Source: Schistocephalus solidus (Eukaryota; Platyhelminthes; Cestoda; Diphyllobothriidea; Diphyllobothriidae). From it: a stretch of DNA of 64,000 nt. The notes beneath the pieces are model-generated. The model searched no databases. It saw only the letters and a list, made by a program, of their open reading frames with translations, and had not been told where the DNA came from. The stretch is taken from the NCBI GenBank assembly GCA_017591395.1, contig WEDG01011474.1, positions 1 to 64,000 on the forward strand, written 5' to 3'. Numbering within the stretch: position 1 is the first letter of the stretch; each line of letters starts with the position of its first letter. The position numbers and the translations under genes were made by a program. Positions 60,401-64,000 of the stretch are shown in pieces.

Positions 60401-62641
60401 GGCAGAACAAAAAATAAAAGTGAAAGTTTCTACAAAATTTAAACAAACAACGGGAAGAAACGGGTTCCTCACAAGAAAAACGGACTTGAAAATTGAAACA
60501 GTGCTGAGTACAATTCAGGACTACTCGTAAAGGGCGGAAGGTCGAAGTGCGCCCAAACATCATTTATTGACAACTAATTGTTCCACTTTTGGCCGAAAAT
60601 GACCATCTCTACTTGCACATATTAGTTGATGAGCAAACTGATAATATTCCCAATTATTCATCTCAGTCACGCATGGAATATAAACATCGTTCCTAATCAA
60701 TCCTGGAAAGAAAGGTGAGGTAAAAATTCAATCCAAAGGATAGGAAACGATTGAAATGAAAATCTGGCGACAAATGGTCCTGCAGCCCCACGTGCAAGTT
60801 ACCTTATGGCACGCTTACTAGAACGGTTTGGATAGTCATGATTCCACCGGCTAACATTATGTTGAGCAGTTATGAATAGGGGTTCTGAGTTTTTTTGGAG
60901 AGTTCAGAATTAGGTAATTTTGCGACTAAAGATAGGAGGCGAGGTTTAGGGGGGCTGGGCTAGGGATCGGAGTTTTAGGTTAATGGCTGTGGTTATGAAA
61001 TTTGGGAATTGGTTTCCCGTTGGAGACAGGGGTTCTCCAACCGGTTAGAGGTAAGCAGTTGTTAGGGTTTGACATTTCGCTCAAACGTTGAGGTTGGTAG
61101 TTGAGGAAAATAGTTATAGTTAATTCTAATGATTAGTGATTAGGGTTAGTAGTTTAGACTTGCGGTTAGGGTTAGTTGATATGGTTAGTAGTTAGGACTA
61201 TTAATTAGAGTAAGCAGATAAGGTTCGTAGTTGGGTTAAGGAGTTTGCCTTAGCCCTAAGCCCAACTACAATTCACTGGCCCCAGTCCAAAATCTAAATC
61301 CCTAGCCCACTTAATCTAACCGCATACCTCGAGTTCCAAAAGTAAGCAATTCTAAACTTCCAAAACACCTGTTCATAACTGCCGAAGAGAATGCAAGCCG
61401 GCTCAGTCATGACTACAGAAATCGTTTAACCAAGCACACAATAAGGTGCCCACCAATTTGGGCTACAGGACCATTCGTCATCGCAAATTATTGAGCAGCG
61501 TGCCGAATTCTGCCATGCAACATTTAGCAGTTAAAGTTCTGATGTATATGGATAATGAACTTGAGGCAGTTTTTAAAACAAACCCTCGGATCTTAATTAG
61601 GTTGCGTTTTCTACAAGAAATTAATGGTCTCGCAGGCTCCGTAGAAAGTGTAAAGTATTGCATCACATTTCACATTCAATCGATTTACGTTTAAATATGC
61701 CTTAATTCCTTTAATATGTGTAGTGGAACCACATAGTAAGAACCATGCCTAAAGCAGGAATGTCTCTATAGCTTAAAGCGGACAGAACTGAGTTTCAGGG
61801 GTTTCCATTTGGAATGTAATTTACCCTCGGCGTAATTACGCACAAATATGCGATTACGTTTTTCAAATCCTTCCGCTTACAATCTATCTGACCACAAAAG
61901 TTTTAAAGGCATCTATCGACCGTCAAATCAAAAAATTCAATGAAGGCTTTGAATATATAAAAGACATTAGCAATAAATTAAACTCAGTTCATAAAAATAT
62001 AGAATAGCTTAACCTAATACATTCGGGTAACTTTTTTGCTTGGACACCGTGTTCATAAGTGCGCGAAATAAAAGCAGTCACTGAGCGGCTGGCACTTAGC
62101 GGTAAACCCAGTTTATAATGAATAACACATTTCATAATAAGCCTCAAAAATATGATAGAACAATTCATTACGTCACAGTCGGCATATCCTAATGGCACAA
62201 TGGACATTTAATAACAGTCAACGTTTTTTAAATGACTTTAAGGCACAGAATATTAATTTATGAGAGGACAGCAGTAGCGGAAACCAGTTTTTTTAATAAC
62301 GCAAATCAACATACGTAGGAGGAAACGTGACTTGCGAAGTTTCCGTAGACACGGAAGATTCAGGCGGGAGCTCATTTCTACCACAAGTAGGAGACTGCCA
62401 TGGACGAACAGAGTTAGAGTCGGAAAAGCCAGTGGAAAGAGGAGCGTGTAAATTCTTGGACTTCTGGTAAGTTGTCAGACGGAAAGATAGGGTGTTAGGG
62501 GGTAGAGGAACGAAAATTGCAGTCTGGTGGCTCCGAAGACATGGCTTTATTAGGCATCCACTTGAGGAGAAGGCCGTGGTCTTCACTGCCTCCTAGGCGG
62601 TGTAAGGAGAGGTAACCGAGAATTTTCTTTGAACAGTGACT
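22125..62641 (-). CDS. SGSM1/2: SGSM1/2-type TBC-domain Rab GTPase-activating protein (5' part missing)
   Basis: Multi-exon gene for a small G protein signalling modulator, a family that stimulates GTP hydrolysis by Rab (and binds Rap/Rab) on endosomal and Golgi membranes. Eleven exons are consistent in splice sites and phase: complement(58367..58537, 56173..56286, 50726..50874, 47457..47525, 42399..42710, 32311..32820, 30699..30789, 30005..30561, 29072..29165, 24879..25046, 22125..22213). They give about 774 residues to the stop. An upstream exon fragment is near 62,520-62,641. The order is a PH-like Rab-binding region (residues 1-60), a conserved pre-TBC helix block (97-145), then a TBC domain (about 146-750) split by long linkers. 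The TBC Arg finger (HRIDKDVAR, about residue 462) and Gln finger (YVQGM, about 520) are present, so GAP activity is expected. The expected N-terminal RUN domain was not found. Vertebrate SGSM1 and SGSM2 are not distinguished. Confidence 0.9.
22820..23075. repeat. Possible inverted-repeat element with degenerate TTAGGG content
   Basis: The sequence contains GCGTTAGGG, CATAGGGTTAGTT and similar words, and later their complements (CCCTAAC, CTAACCATAACCCG). The ends (TTGAGGTTTGACTACCGGGT near 22,826 and the complement of TTGAGTGGACTAACGGGTTA near 23,060) look like weak inverted repeats. It lies in the last intron of the SGSM-like gene and resembles the better-defined element at 23,280-23,690. Confidence 0.4.
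23280..23690. mobile_element. 411-bp MITE with ~45-bp terminal inverted repeats and telomere-like interior
   Basis: The left end reads GGTAGCGATGCCTTGTATGG, then CCGCCTAAACAGGAC. The reverse complement of the right end reads GGTAGGGATATCTTGTATGG, then CCGCCTAAACAGGAC. Similarity continues some ten bases further. The element is flanked by the exact 7-bp direct repeat TTTATAC (23,273-23,279 and 23,691-23,697), as expected of a target-site duplication. The interior is mostly degenerate GGTTAGGGTTTA-type repeats. No transposase is encoded. It sits in the last intron of the SGSM-like gene. Confidence 0.85.
23819..23905. repeat. Dispersed repeat block also present at 18,072-18,150
   Basis: TTGATGAACGTTCACCGTTC and the following GACACTCAC/GACTCACTCG, TTGCCTTGGGGTTCA/CTGCCTTAGGGCTCA pattern occurs in both places in the same orientation. 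The copies are about 75% alike by eye. Identity of the parent element is unknown. Both copies lie within a few hundred bases of a SINE. Confidence 0.5.
23969..24142 (+). mobile_element. tRNA-Arg(TCT)-derived SINE copy, best preserved
   Basis: The head reads GAGCCCGTGGCGCAATAGG, with box A in TGGCGCAATAGG. The anticodon arm is GACTTCTAAT, with TCT in the anticodon position, and box B is GGGTTCGAACC. This is very close to eukaryotic tRNA-Arg(TCT), with acceptor-stem pairing lost. A shared body follows (CACCTGGGGTTGGGTATG, GACGGCTAATGAGCC, AGAAATGGCC, CAGTCTCCCTTGTC). A short leader CTAAACCGGCAAG is shared with the copy at 37,530-37,706. It is probably transcribable by RNA polymerase III if intact, and is not a functional tRNA. 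Confidence 0.85.
24879..25046 (-). CDS. SGSM1/2: SGSM-like gene, penultimate exon (end of TBC domain)
   Basis: Acceptor CTATCTCCTGCAG and donor G|GTGAGT. It encodes [19 protein letters not shown], then [19 protein letters not shown], then [11 protein letters not shown]. These are the last conserved helices of the TBC fold. Vertebrate SGSM has ELVYDDVF-VWETIWAA, FIALALVEVYRDII and MDFTDIIKFFNE here. It enters and leaves in phase 1, matching both neighbours. Confidence 0.95.
25395..27299. mobile_element. 1.9-kb terminal-inverted-repeat transposon, copy 1
   Basis: The left end CAGTAGGTGTCCTAACTCAT (then GAAATC) is matched by the reverse complement of the right end, CAGTAGATTGCCTAACTCAT (then GAAATG). 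TA dinucleotides flank both ends (25,393-25,394 and 27,300-27,301). CAGT ends with a TA duplication are typical of Tc1/mariner elements. The ~1.85-kb interior has no frame longer than about 115 codons and no transposase motif I can read, so it is non-autonomous or badly decayed. It lies in the intron between the two 3'-terminal TBC exons of the SGSM-like gene. Copy 2 is at 42,805-44,653. Confidence 0.85.
27302..27875. repeat. Two adjacent copies of a dispersed GC-richer repeat family (R1)
   Basis: Copy 1 (about 27,302-27,505) begins exactly at the TA of the 1.9-kb transposon. It carries CGTGCGTGACACACGTAGGCG and GCCCAGGTGGGTGAAGGAGG, GTGCGGCAGATGCTGCGCAG. Copy 2 (about 27,660-27,875) has GTGTGACATGCGTAGACGGG and ends AAGTCTACTTC, then AAATTCACGCGCAA. 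The same words recur in the same order near 39,440-39,665, 48,090-48,330 and 57,155-57,365. No coding capacity or tRNA-like head is evident. Confidence 0.65.
29072..29165 (-). CDS. SGSM1/2: SGSM-like gene, TBC exon
   Basis: The acceptor TTTTTTTTTCACTGTAG and donor CGTG|GTAAGT are both strong. It encodes [20 protein letters not shown], then [11 protein letters not shown]. This matches the vertebrate block ...[38 protein letters not shown] is among the most conserved words of the SGSM TBC domain. It starts in phase 0 and ends in phase 1. Confidence 0.95.
29390..29480. repeat. Short degenerate TTAGGG-like tract
   Basis: GTTAGGGATAAAG, TTAGGGGTTTATGG and similar words occur in a loose array. It lies in the 839-bp intron between the 30,005-30,561 and 29,072-29,165 exons. 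No flanking inverted repeats were seen. Confidence 0.4.
30005..30561 (-). CDS. SGSM1/2: SGSM-like gene, large TBC exon with Gln finger and a long insertion
   Basis: The acceptor is CCGCACCCCTTTCAG and the donor CTGGAG|GTTAGA. It first encodes [20 protein letters not shown], then [16 protein letters not shown], then [20 protein letters not shown]. The Gln in YVQGM is the catalytic glutamine finger of TBC GAPs. After LANFPLPG comes about 80 residues rich in Ser, Pro and Thr, then [14 protein letters not shown], which resumes the helix that vertebrates write NMRSLIQILD. In vertebrates FPHGGAMDTHF links these helices directly, so the Ser/Pro stretch is a lineage insertion. Phase is 1 in, 0 out. 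Confidence 0.95.
30699..30789 (-). CDS. SGSM1/2: SGSM-like gene, TBC exon with catalytic Arg finger
   Basis: Acceptor GTCTCGATTGCAG, donor CAAG|GTATGC. It encodes [20 protein letters not shown], then [10 protein letters not shown]. The IxxDxxR pattern (IDKDVAR) supplies the catalytic arginine of TBC GAPs, and vertebrate SGSM reads LHRIEKDVQRCDRNYWYFT. It starts in phase 0 and ends in phase 1. The following intron is only about 137 bp. Confidence 0.95.
31126..31400. other. GC-richer intronic block
   Basis: This lies inside the 1.5-kb intron between the 32.3-kb and 30.8-kb exons. It is compositionally different from its AT-rich flanks (words such as GGCCGCGCCGGGTAGCCAGC near 31,341). It may be a fragment of a dispersed repeat; no coding similarity was recognised. 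Confidence 0.3.
32311..32820 (-). CDS. SGSM1/2: SGSM-like gene, middle linker exon (boundaries and frame provisional)
   Basis: This exon fills the long non-conserved linker that interrupts the SGSM TBC domain. The acceptor TTTTTTTTTCTTGACAAG (start 32,820) and donor TTTCC|GTGAGT (end 32,311) give 510 bp in phase 0 at both sides, fitting the flanking exons. That frame encodes a Ser/Pro/Arg-rich linker, including [20 protein letters not shown]. An alternative donor CAG|GTACTC at 32,533 also keeps phase. A second minus frame is open over 32,495-32,818 and reads more like a typical acidic linker ([20 protein letters not shown]). If extra exons lie in the 9.6-kb intron upstream, that frame could be the real one. 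Confidence 0.6.
35630..35735 (-). mobile_element. tRNA-like SINE head, second type
   Basis: On the minus strand: GGTTCCATTGCCTAATGGAT (box A), then AAGGCGTCGTCTC, then CCCGGTTCGAACCCTGG (perfect box B with its stem). GCCTAATGGATAAGGCGTC is characteristic of eukaryotic tRNA-Arg. The anticodon arm does not pair properly, and the acceptor ends do not match, so it is a tRNA-derived repeat, not a tRNA gene. It differs from the other SINE family in this window. Only one copy was seen. Confidence 0.6.
36553..36582. repeat. Solitary end of the 1.9-kb TIR transposon family
   Basis: TATAGTAGCTCACCTATCTC, then ATGAAATG, closely resembles the inverted-repeat ends at 25,395 and 42,805. The following sequence does not match the interior of those copies, and no partner end was found. 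It is either a fragment or the left end of a different subfamily. Confidence 0.5.
37530..37706 (-). mobile_element. tRNA-Arg-derived SINE copy
   Basis: On the minus strand: leader TCTAAACCGGCAAGGCAGCG, head GAGCCCATGGCTCAATCGTT, then GACTTCTGATC and a damaged box B (TTGTTCGATCC). The body is CACCATCTGGGGTTGGGTAT, GACTGGCTGACGACGG, AATTAGCCAGAAATGGCC and AGTCTCCCTTGTC. Full-length alignment with the copy at 23,969-24,142 is straightforward. Confidence 0.85.
39440..39665 (+). repeat. R1 dispersed repeat copy
   Basis: Shares, in order, CTGCGCCCGACTCCACCTCC, GGTCTTCTTGCC, GGGCACAGGCGGGTGAGAG, GAGAGTGTGGTGGATGTTGT, then AAGTCTACTC and AAATTAATTCACGCGCAAGT with the other R1 copies. Poly-G (about 39,157-39,166) and a G-rich flank lie upstream. 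Confidence 0.6.
39840..40800 (-). pseudogene. Possible decayed coding region, family unrecognised
   Basis: Minus-strand frames here chain together with few stops and protein-like composition. Examples are [18 protein letters not shown] (about 40,385-40,440), [17 protein letters not shown] (about 40,170-40,220) and [19 protein letters not shown]. They are in different frames, so several frameshifts would be needed. It lies in the 9.6-kb intron of the SGSM-like gene and could be a retro-copy or an old transposon gene. I cannot name it. Confidence 0.25.
41035..41174. repeat. Perfect-looking 70-bp tandem duplication
   Basis: AAGAAAAAAATTACCAACTC, then TACCGTACTTACACACTGGG, then CAAACAATGTCATCG, occurs at 41,041 and again at 41,111. 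The core of about 60 bases is identical. The period is 70 bp. Differences are confined to the junction (CCTTGACAA against CCTAGGCAG). The identity implies a recent event. Confidence 0.9.
42399..42710 (-). CDS. SGSM1/2: SGSM-like gene, TBC N-terminal exon
   Basis: Acceptor TTCTTCCCAG, donor GGAG|GTTAGC. It encodes [20 protein letters not shown], then [19 protein letters not shown] and a polar linker. Vertebrate SGSM reads [20 protein letters not shown], ...[25 protein letters not shown] is a signature of the family. The exon is 104 codons, phase 0 at both ends. After RQRE-like sequence it enters the non-conserved linker ([19 protein letters not shown]). Confidence 0.95.
42805..44653. mobile_element. 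1.85-kb terminal-inverted-repeat transposon, copy 2
   Basis: Aligns along its length with copy 1 (25,395-27,299) in the same orientation. An early ~50-bp gap and scattered substitutions account for the shorter length. The left end reads CAGTAGCTGTCTAATCTCAT and the right end, complemented, CAGTAGATGGCCAACTCATG. TA follows the right end (44,654-44,655), while the left flank reads GA, probably a mutated TA. Shared internal words include ACATTGTCTAGAAATACTAA, TTCTATTGTTAAATTTCTCT and TTCATTTATAGTCAACTGCA. Neither copy has a readable transposase. It sits in the intron between the 47.5-kb and 42.7-kb exons. Confidence 0.85.
47070..47170 (+). other. G-rich tract with quadruplex potential
   Basis: Runs of three to five Gs recur (AGGGGGAGGGGGTGGCG, then GGAAGGGGGAGGGAGGGGAA). 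They lie on the + strand, opposite the transcribed strand of the SGSM-like gene, about 290-390 bp downstream of the 47.5-kb exon in its intron. Confidence 0.5.
47457..47525 (-). CDS. SGSM1/2: SGSM-like gene, first TBC exon
   Basis: A 69-bp exon with acceptor TTCCTTCTATTTTAG and donor GGAG|GTGCGT. It encodes [20 protein letters not shown], then RKE. Vertebrate SGSM has ...ELLRLIYYGGIQHEIRKA immediately before VWPFLLGHY, and the splice here joins RKE to IWPFLLGHY in phase 0. Together they form the start of the TBC domain. Confidence 0.93.
48090..48330 (+). repeat. R1 dispersed repeat copy
   Basis: Contains AGCCTGGTACATTTTACTGG, GTGTGGGGCCACGCATAGAC, GGGCTGTGTAG, CACCGCGCCCGAGACTGTGC, ATGACTCTGTCCTGCCAGC, AATGAGAGGGCGTGGCAGAT and an AGTTCATGCAACACTCACC end, in the order seen in the other R1 copies. 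Confidence 0.6.
50726..50874 (-). CDS. SGSM1/2: SGSM-like gene, pre-TBC helical exon
   Basis: Acceptor GATCTTTTGTCTTCAG, donor CAGA|GTAAGC. It encodes [20 protein letters not shown], then [13 protein letters not shown]. Vertebrate SGSM has HRDLKTVRTHLSALVNHM, ...GLTATIWEKYLHD just ahead of the TBC domain, with the same helix pattern and the conserved L(T/Q)A-x-x/F-W. It enters in phase 1 and exits in phase 0. Confidence 0.88.
51190..51245. repeat. Short GGTAA/GATAA repeat tract
   Basis: GGTATAAGGTAAGGTAAGAT, then AAGGTATG: an imperfect pentamer array in an intron. Confidence 0.6.
51462..51600 (+). mobile_element. Diverged tRNA-derived SINE copy
   Basis: The sequence GGATCACAACCGACAGGAAA, ACAAGCCCCCGGCATACTGG, TAGAGCGTTGG lines up with the SINE leader and box A of the copies at 23,969 and 37,530 (CTAAACCGGCAAG, GAGCCCGTGGCGCAATAGG, TTAGAGCGTT). 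Box B is decayed to GGGTTAGAATACC. The body is barely recognisable. Confidence 0.5.
51601..54820. other. Intronic stretch with no supported feature
   Basis: Part of the 5.3-kb intron between the 56.2-kb and 50.9-kb exons. Several short frames exist on both strands, none with a recognisable domain or splice context. A + frame at 52,125-52,346 is open and polar but unidentified. Confidence 0.4.
54829..55795 (+). mobile_element. hAT-family DNA transposon, deleted, with intact ends and 8-bp target duplication
   Basis: The left end is CAGAGGTCGGCAAACTCCGG and the reverse complement of the right end is CAGGGGTCGGCAAACCTTTC. The element is flanked by the identical 8-bp repeat GGCTAGAG (54,821-54,828 and 55,796-55,803). 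CAGNGGTC...CAAAC ends with an 8-bp duplication define hAT elements. At 967 bp it keeps only the start of the transposase gene, so it is non-autonomous. It sits in the intron between the 56.2-kb and 50.9-kb exons of the SGSM-like gene, on the opposite strand. Confidence 0.95.
55218..55543 (+). pseudogene. hAT transposase N-terminal BED zinc-finger remnant
   Basis: The reading starts at ATGCCTAAA and is interrupted early by a TAG. It continues through [11 protein letters not shown], a TGA, and then runs to 55,543. It encodes [20 protein letters not shown], then [18 protein letters not shown]. The Cys-x2-Cys and His-x4-His spacing with the KRSNL-HF-KHA core is the BED-type DNA-binding finger. 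This finger precedes the catalytic domain in hAT transposases and in domesticated vertebrate relatives. The frame ends at a stop soon after [15 protein letters not shown]. The catalytic hAT domain is absent, removed by internal deletion. Confidence 0.9.
56173..56286 (-). CDS. SGSM1/2: SGSM-like gene, linker exon after the PH-like region
   Basis: The acceptor is AAATTTTTGTATTTTAG and the donor GGAG|GTTATT. It encodes [20 protein letters not shown], then [17 protein letters not shown]. It is Ser/Thr-rich, like the linker that follows the PH-like region in vertebrate SGSM (AESTSSDKDDDEATDY). It is supported mainly by splice sites and phase (1 in, 1 out), which fit both neighbours. The sequence itself is poorly conserved. 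Confidence 0.75.
57155..57370 (+). repeat. R1 dispersed repeat copy
   Basis: Carries ACCTGGTACATTGTGGCGGG, CAGGTCGCGTGTGGCATGCG, CAGACAGTGTTGAGCTGTCG, GCGTCCGATACAGCCTCC, GCCCAGATGGGTGAGGGAGG, GCAGCAAATGCTGCGCAA and an AATAATTCATGCG end. This is the most complete of the five R1 copies at the 5' side. Confidence 0.65.
57424..57454. repeat. TG microsatellite
   Basis: An uninterrupted (TG)n run of about 15 units, just after an R1 repeat copy. Confidence 0.95.
58367..58537 (-). CDS. SGSM1/2: SGSM-like gene, PH-like Rab-binding region exon
   Basis: Acceptor CCACTTTTTCCCAG, donor GCAA|GTAGGT. It encodes [20 protein letters not shown], then [20 protein letters not shown]. Vertebrate SGSM1 reads SGGTVVLVSQDGIQRPPFRF, ...[20 protein letters not shown]. 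This is the middle of the Rab-binding module between the RUN and TBC domains. It starts and ends so that one base of a split codon is carried over at each side. Confidence 0.93.
58640..60860. other. Intronic stretch where a linking exon is expected
   Basis: In the SGSM family about 20-30 residues (the ...YW-YA-TI-L--IVYLHCH block) connect the exon near 62.6 kb to the one at 58.5 kb. I searched by eye on the minus strand here and up to about 62.4 kb and did not find a convincing match. No other gene is visible. Confidence 0.4.
60866..61382. mobile_element. ~517-bp inverted-repeat element with degenerate TTAGGG interior
   Basis: The left end GCAGTTATGAATAGGGGTTC, later TTTTGGAGAGTTCAGAATTA, is mirrored by the complement of the right end: GCAGTTATGAACAGGTGTTT, then TTGGAAGTTTAGAATT. 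The interior left half is GGTTAGGGTTAGT-like and the right half CCCTAAGCCCAAC-like. The element is therefore largely a foldback around a hairpin near 61,229-61,270 (GTAGTTGGG pairing with CCCAACTAC). No clear target duplication was found. No coding capacity. Confidence 0.65.
62500..62641 (-). CDS. SGSM1/2: SGSM-like gene, upstream exon fragment (3' border unresolved)
   Basis: After an acceptor TTTTTTGTATTTGTAG the minus strand encodes [20 protein letters not shown], then [13 protein letters not shown]. Vertebrate SGSM1 has ...[27 protein letters not shown] directly before the PH-like block, so this is the right family and order. The frame hits a TAA near 62,496-62,498, and no good donor is visible before it. 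Possible explanations are a weak donor (AT|GTCTTC), a sequence error, or real damage. Sequence after it (to about 62,295) is open in another frame. Confidence 0.75.
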
Positions 62642-64000
62642 CTACAAATACAAAAAAGGCAAATTAATAAGGTAACTGAATAGGTAGAAATTAGTGTCCA
62701 ATCACGGTTAAACAACCGAGAAGCGGTAAGCGTGGTATCTTATAGCAAAAGAGTAGAAACAACTGGATTTGCTAACAAATAACTATATCTATTACCAAAA
62801 ATATGTCTTTGCTTGATTAAAGTCATCGGCTATTGTTGCGAGGTTTCCCTTAGAAACGGCTGGACCAATGCCATCCGACAAGTGCGTTTTCAGATGGTGT
62901 CCAGTCCGGCTTACTAACCAAAAATAGGGCTCAACGCGGCCTCGAAGAGACTGAATTAAACTTATCTAAATGCAATGACCCCTAAGCAAATGATGTTACC
63001 CACCGTCTTCATTTACGAGTAGTACCGATGAAAATACTGGAATGAATGAATGCGGCACAACAAGTCGAGAGGTAACTTAAACTAATAGTATTTACTCTGC
63101 GTCGAACAAGCTAGACAAAAACCGTGTTTGATACAAAAAGTCAGTAATTGATCGCAGGAAATGATAACCGCAATTTTGAAATGCGCTTTTGGGTATGGAG
63201 GATTACTTGAGTGGGACATAATCCCATAATATTTCAAACATACCAAGATACCGGTTTTTGACTGCACTAATTTTCGGAAGTTTGATGCATGTTGTAACGT
63301 TTAAAAAGCAACTGATTGGTAAACTGGCAATTCGGTGTTTATGAGGGGTATGCAACTAAATACTGCTTGGTTTACTACACTCAAAAATGGGCATTATATT
63401 AAGTCCGGACACATGTTTCACAGAGTTTGTACTGCTGCGCGAAGCAACTATAAGGTGCTCGGCTTATAAATGGATTTCCCAGGGTTTCCGTGATATAATT
63501 CAGTTCAAAAGTTAGGTTTTTGATTTTCTCAGAAATTAATGCGCCCACTTGAGGAAAATTTTTCGACAAGCCTTCTAGGTAGAGAAGTCACTTTGCGCAA
63601 ATAAAGTAGGAAACGAAGATAAATAAACAAAAACATTGCCAACATTGTTGCAAATCATCACCTCAACTTAGAATTTGAATTTCCGACTATGCGACCAAAG
63701 ACATTAGAGCGTTCAAAAACTTGGAGTCGCTTTTCATCGCCTACACGTAGGCACACGATTAACTTAAGGACCTTAGTAGAGGTTCAAACGCCCAGTCAAG
63801 TGGGCATAACGTATCTGACAGAAACAATACGCATCGACAGAGCATTAATTAGCTCTAGGCTTCTAGCTGCTGCTCCACCAGTTGATCCGCTTGTCAAAGT
63901 TAAGGTTCGACTACTGCAGTGAAAAATAAGACCACATCAAAAGAAATAAGGCGGTAAATGGGTTCGGACAGTAGCAGTGCATGCTTCAAGTCCCGTAGGC
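62642..64000. other. Upstream part of the SGSM-like gene region, no exon confirmed
   Basis: On the minus strand a candidate exon begins after CTTATTTTTCACTGCAG at about 63,920 and reads LTSGSTGGAAARSLELINAL before a stop near 63,810. The + strand is open across the same bases (63,689-63,922). Neither matches a known part of SGSM. The RUN-domain exons must lie further upstream, beyond the window, or were missed. Confidence 0.3.
63140..63222 (+). repeat. Single arm of the 20.3-kb foldback family
   Basis: GTCAGTAATTGATCG, TTTTGAAATGCGCTTTTGGG, TATGGAGGATTACTTGAGTG aligns with the left arm at 20,257-20,335 (GTCGGTGACAGAACTCG, GGAAATGCGTTTTGG, GAAGGATTACTTAAGTG). No opposing arm is clear within the remaining window. 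Confidence 0.55.

Noticed and set aside
1..64000. CRISPR arrays, rRNA genes, phage or bacterial operons
   Set aside because: No regularly spaced short repeats, rRNA core sequences or compact multi-gene strands were seen; the split gene and element types are eukaryotic.

Overview
The window looks like flatworm (platyhelminth) nuclear DNA. It is AT-leaning, holds one widely spaced intron-rich gene, and is crowded with decayed CR1/jockey-type non-LTR retrotransposons, tRNA-derived SINEs and inverted-repeat DNA transposons. The long introns suggest a large-genome flatworm such as a pseudophyllidean tapeworm or a trematode. That placement is inference from genome style, not from a species marker.

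Bases 1-16,000 are a retroelement graveyard. At least five relics of endonuclease/reverse-transcriptase elements lie head to tail, all on the + strand and all broken by stops and frameshifts. The best preserved (about 9.0-13.0 kb) keeps a possible ORF1 remnant, an AP-like endonuclease stretch, and most of the RT and C-terminal region. Bases 16,000-22,000 hold no gene I can support, only repeats, including a long-armed foldback element.

From about 62.6 kb down to 22.1 kb, on the minus strand, runs one real gene: an SGSM1/2-type (small G protein signalling modulator) TBC-domain Rab-GAP. I could place eleven consecutive exons whose splice phases agree and which encode about 774 residues ending in a stop codon, plus one further upstream exon fragment. 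The 5' end (the expected RUN domain) is outside the window or unrecognised. The catalytic Arg and Gln fingers of the TBC domain are both present.

The introns of this gene carry the other notable features. They hold a 967-bp hAT relic with a perfect 8-bp target duplication, two 1.85-1.9-kb copies of a TA-flanked inverted-repeat transposon with no recognisable transposase, inverted-repeat elements filled with degenerate telomere-like (TTAGGG) sequence, tRNA-Arg-like SINE copies, and a dispersed GC-richer repeat family. No CRISPR array, rRNA, functional tRNA or bacterial-type operon is visible, and nothing suggests a new multi-gene system. The most novel candidates are the inverted-repeat element families.
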